The position numbers and the translations under genes are program-made. DNA of 6,115 bases from DATIHQ01 sp035480535. GTDB lineage: Bacteria > Chlamydiota > Chlamydiia > Chlamydiales > SM23-39. The notes under the pieces are model-generated. The model was given only the letters and a program-made list of their open reading frames with translations. It did not search any database and was not told where the DNA came from. Every line of letters starts with the position of its first letter. Position 1 is the stretch's first letter. Below, piece after piece: positions 5,252 through 6,115 of the stretch. The stretch covers positions 1 through 6,115 of the forward strand of contig DATIHQ010000069.1 in the NCBI GenBank assembly GCA_035480535.1, in the 5' to 3' direction.

Positions 5252-6115
5252 TTATTTATGGTGGTAATGGTTATAGAAAAAGCGTTTGGCGATTTCGACG
5301 TTGAGGATGTAGCCGACGACAATGACTGCTAACGTGGCATAGAAATAGAGAGGCAGCGGGACAAGGTCAAAAAGAACCCCAAGCGGCGTCCAGGGAATGA
5401 AAAGGGTCGCAGCGGCTACTGCTAAAACTGAGAAGAGAAGGAGATAGCTCGGCTTGGATAAAAACATAATTTTCCGCGTCCGGATCGCGAGGACGATAAG
5501 TGTGGCTGAAACGACTGACTCGACAAACCAGCCGGTTTGAAAGAGTTTTTCATCGGCTTTTAGGAGATGGAGTAGGACGAAAAAGGTGGCGTAATCATAG
5601 ATAGAGCTGATGAGTCCAAAGACGATCATGAATTTCCGGATGAAGGGAAGATTCCACTTCACTGGGCGGGAGACGGTATCTGGCTCTACGTGGTCAGTGG
5701 CAATCGCCATCTCGGGAAGGTCAGTGAGGAAGTTGGTGAGCAAGACTTGTTTTGGAAGGAGCGGCAAAAAGGGCAAAAAGAGAGAGGCGCCCGCCATGCT
5801 AAACATATTGCCAAAGTTTGCGCTCGTCGCCATGTAAACGTATTTCAGCGTATTGACAAAGGTGCTGCGCCCTTCTTCTATGCCCTGGCGTAAAACGACC
5901 AGATCTTTTTCTAAAAGAACGATGTCAGAAGCCTCTTTGGCTGCATCGGCGCCGCTATCGACAGCAATCCCCACATCTGCATTGTGAAGCGCCGGAATAT
6001 CGTTCACGCCATCGCCTAAATAGCCAACGATATGCCCTGCATTTCTCAATGCCATCACAATCCGCTGCTTTTGGCCCGGTTCGATTTCGGCGAAAATATT
6101 TTTCTCGCGGACGAT
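5252..6115 (-). CDS. mgtA: Mg2+-translocating P-type ATPase, MgtA type (C-terminal 287 residues)
   Basis: Inner-membrane P-type ATPase of the P3B class that imports Mg2+ using ATP. The frame is open to the right edge, so roughly two thirds of the usual 850-900-residue protein (including the DKTGT site) lies outside; the GTG at 6056-6058 is not the start, because coding continues upstream with NIFAEIEPGQKQR, the typical sequence before the hinge. Visible are the hinge GDGVND (34-39 of the visible part), IAVDSGADAAKEASDIVLLE (50-69), and then the C-terminal transmembrane helices, including NFGNMFSMAGASLFLPFLP, TNFLTDLPEMAIATDHVEPD, IVFGLISSIYDYATFFVLL and GWFVESVVSATLIVLAIRTR. These match MgtA rather than Ca2+ or heavy-metal ATPases. 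The tail ends in a small histidine cluster (NHYHHK). Its stop abuts hemN, so it seems to lead the hemN-hemG transcript. Confidence 0.92.
   Translation of the reverse strand: MVREKNIFAEIEPGQKQRIVMALRNAGHIVGYLGDGVNDIPALHNADVGIAVDSGADAAKEASDIVLLEKDLVVLRQGIEEGRSTFVNTLKYVYMATSANFGNMFSMAGASLFLPFLPLLPKQVLLTNFLTDLPEMAIATDHVEPDTVSRPVKWNLPFIRKFMIVFGLISSIYDYATFFVLLHLLKADEKLFQTGWFVESVVSATLIVLAIRTRKIMFLSKPSYLLLFSVLAVAAATLFIPWTPLGVLFDLVPLPLYFYATLAVIVVGYILNVEIAKRFFYNHYHHK

Larger units (their letters stand above)
3911..6115 (-). other. Probable mgtA-hemN-hemG operon
   Basis: Three same-strand genes are joined without any gap: the mgtA TAA (5252-5254) touches the hemN ATG (5249-5251), and the hemN TGA overlaps the hemG ATG in ATGA (3911-3914). 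The feature stops at that junction because hemG is listed separately and extends to 2787. No internal terminator or promoter is visible. Neither the operon's promoter nor its first gene lies in the window. Confidence 0.7.

Noticed and set aside
6056..6058. GTG as the start of the P-type ATPase fragment
   Set aside because: The same frame continues to the window edge with family-typical sequence, so the gene is cut by the edge and not started here.

Overview
This 6.1 kb window carries seven protein genes: one partial gene on the plus strand at the left edge and six on the minus strand. I see no rRNA, tRNA, CRISPR array or insertion sequence. The best guess for the source is a member of the Chlamydiota, probably an environmental lineage rather than a pathogenic Chlamydia. 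The main reason is a directly coupled hemN-hemG pair in the order known from Chlamydia (hemE-hemN-hemG). Two small proteins I do not recognise and a YVTN-repeat secreted protein fit this but do not prove it.

Reading from the right edge leftwards, in the direction of transcription, there is first the C-terminal third of an MgtA-type Mg2+ P-type ATPase, cut by the window edge. Its stop codon abuts the ATG of hemN (oxygen-independent coproporphyrinogen III oxidase), whose stop overlaps the ATG of hemG/hemY (FAD-dependent protoporphyrinogen/coproporphyrinogen oxidase) as ATGA. The three genes therefore look like one translationally coupled transcript. HemN and HemG both act in the last steps of haem synthesis. 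The transporter is an unusual partner, sitting where Chlamydia has hemE.

An AT-rich gap of about 95 bp with a small inverted repeat follows hemG. Next comes a two-gene unit of unknown function: a 175-residue protein with a disordered-looking N-terminus and a helical C-terminus, then an acidic 89-residue protein. They are 2 nt apart, and a strong Shine-Dalgarno for the second lies inside the end of the first.

A further 49-73 bp gap holds a good sigma-70-type promoter (4/6 and 5/6 matches, 17-nt spacer) in front of a secreted protein. This protein has a signal peptide, seven YVTN blades of about 42 residues (a complete propeller) and a fibronectin-III-like C-terminal domain. It converges, with only 6 bp between stop codons, on the 3' end of an unrecognised plus-strand gene that enters from the left edge.

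No stretch longer than 300 bp lacks a gene. I find no convincing evidence of a new defence or mobile system. The points most worth a second look are the unknown two-gene unit, the mgtA-hemN-hemG linkage, the strongly shortened HemG and the recently amplified propeller repeats.
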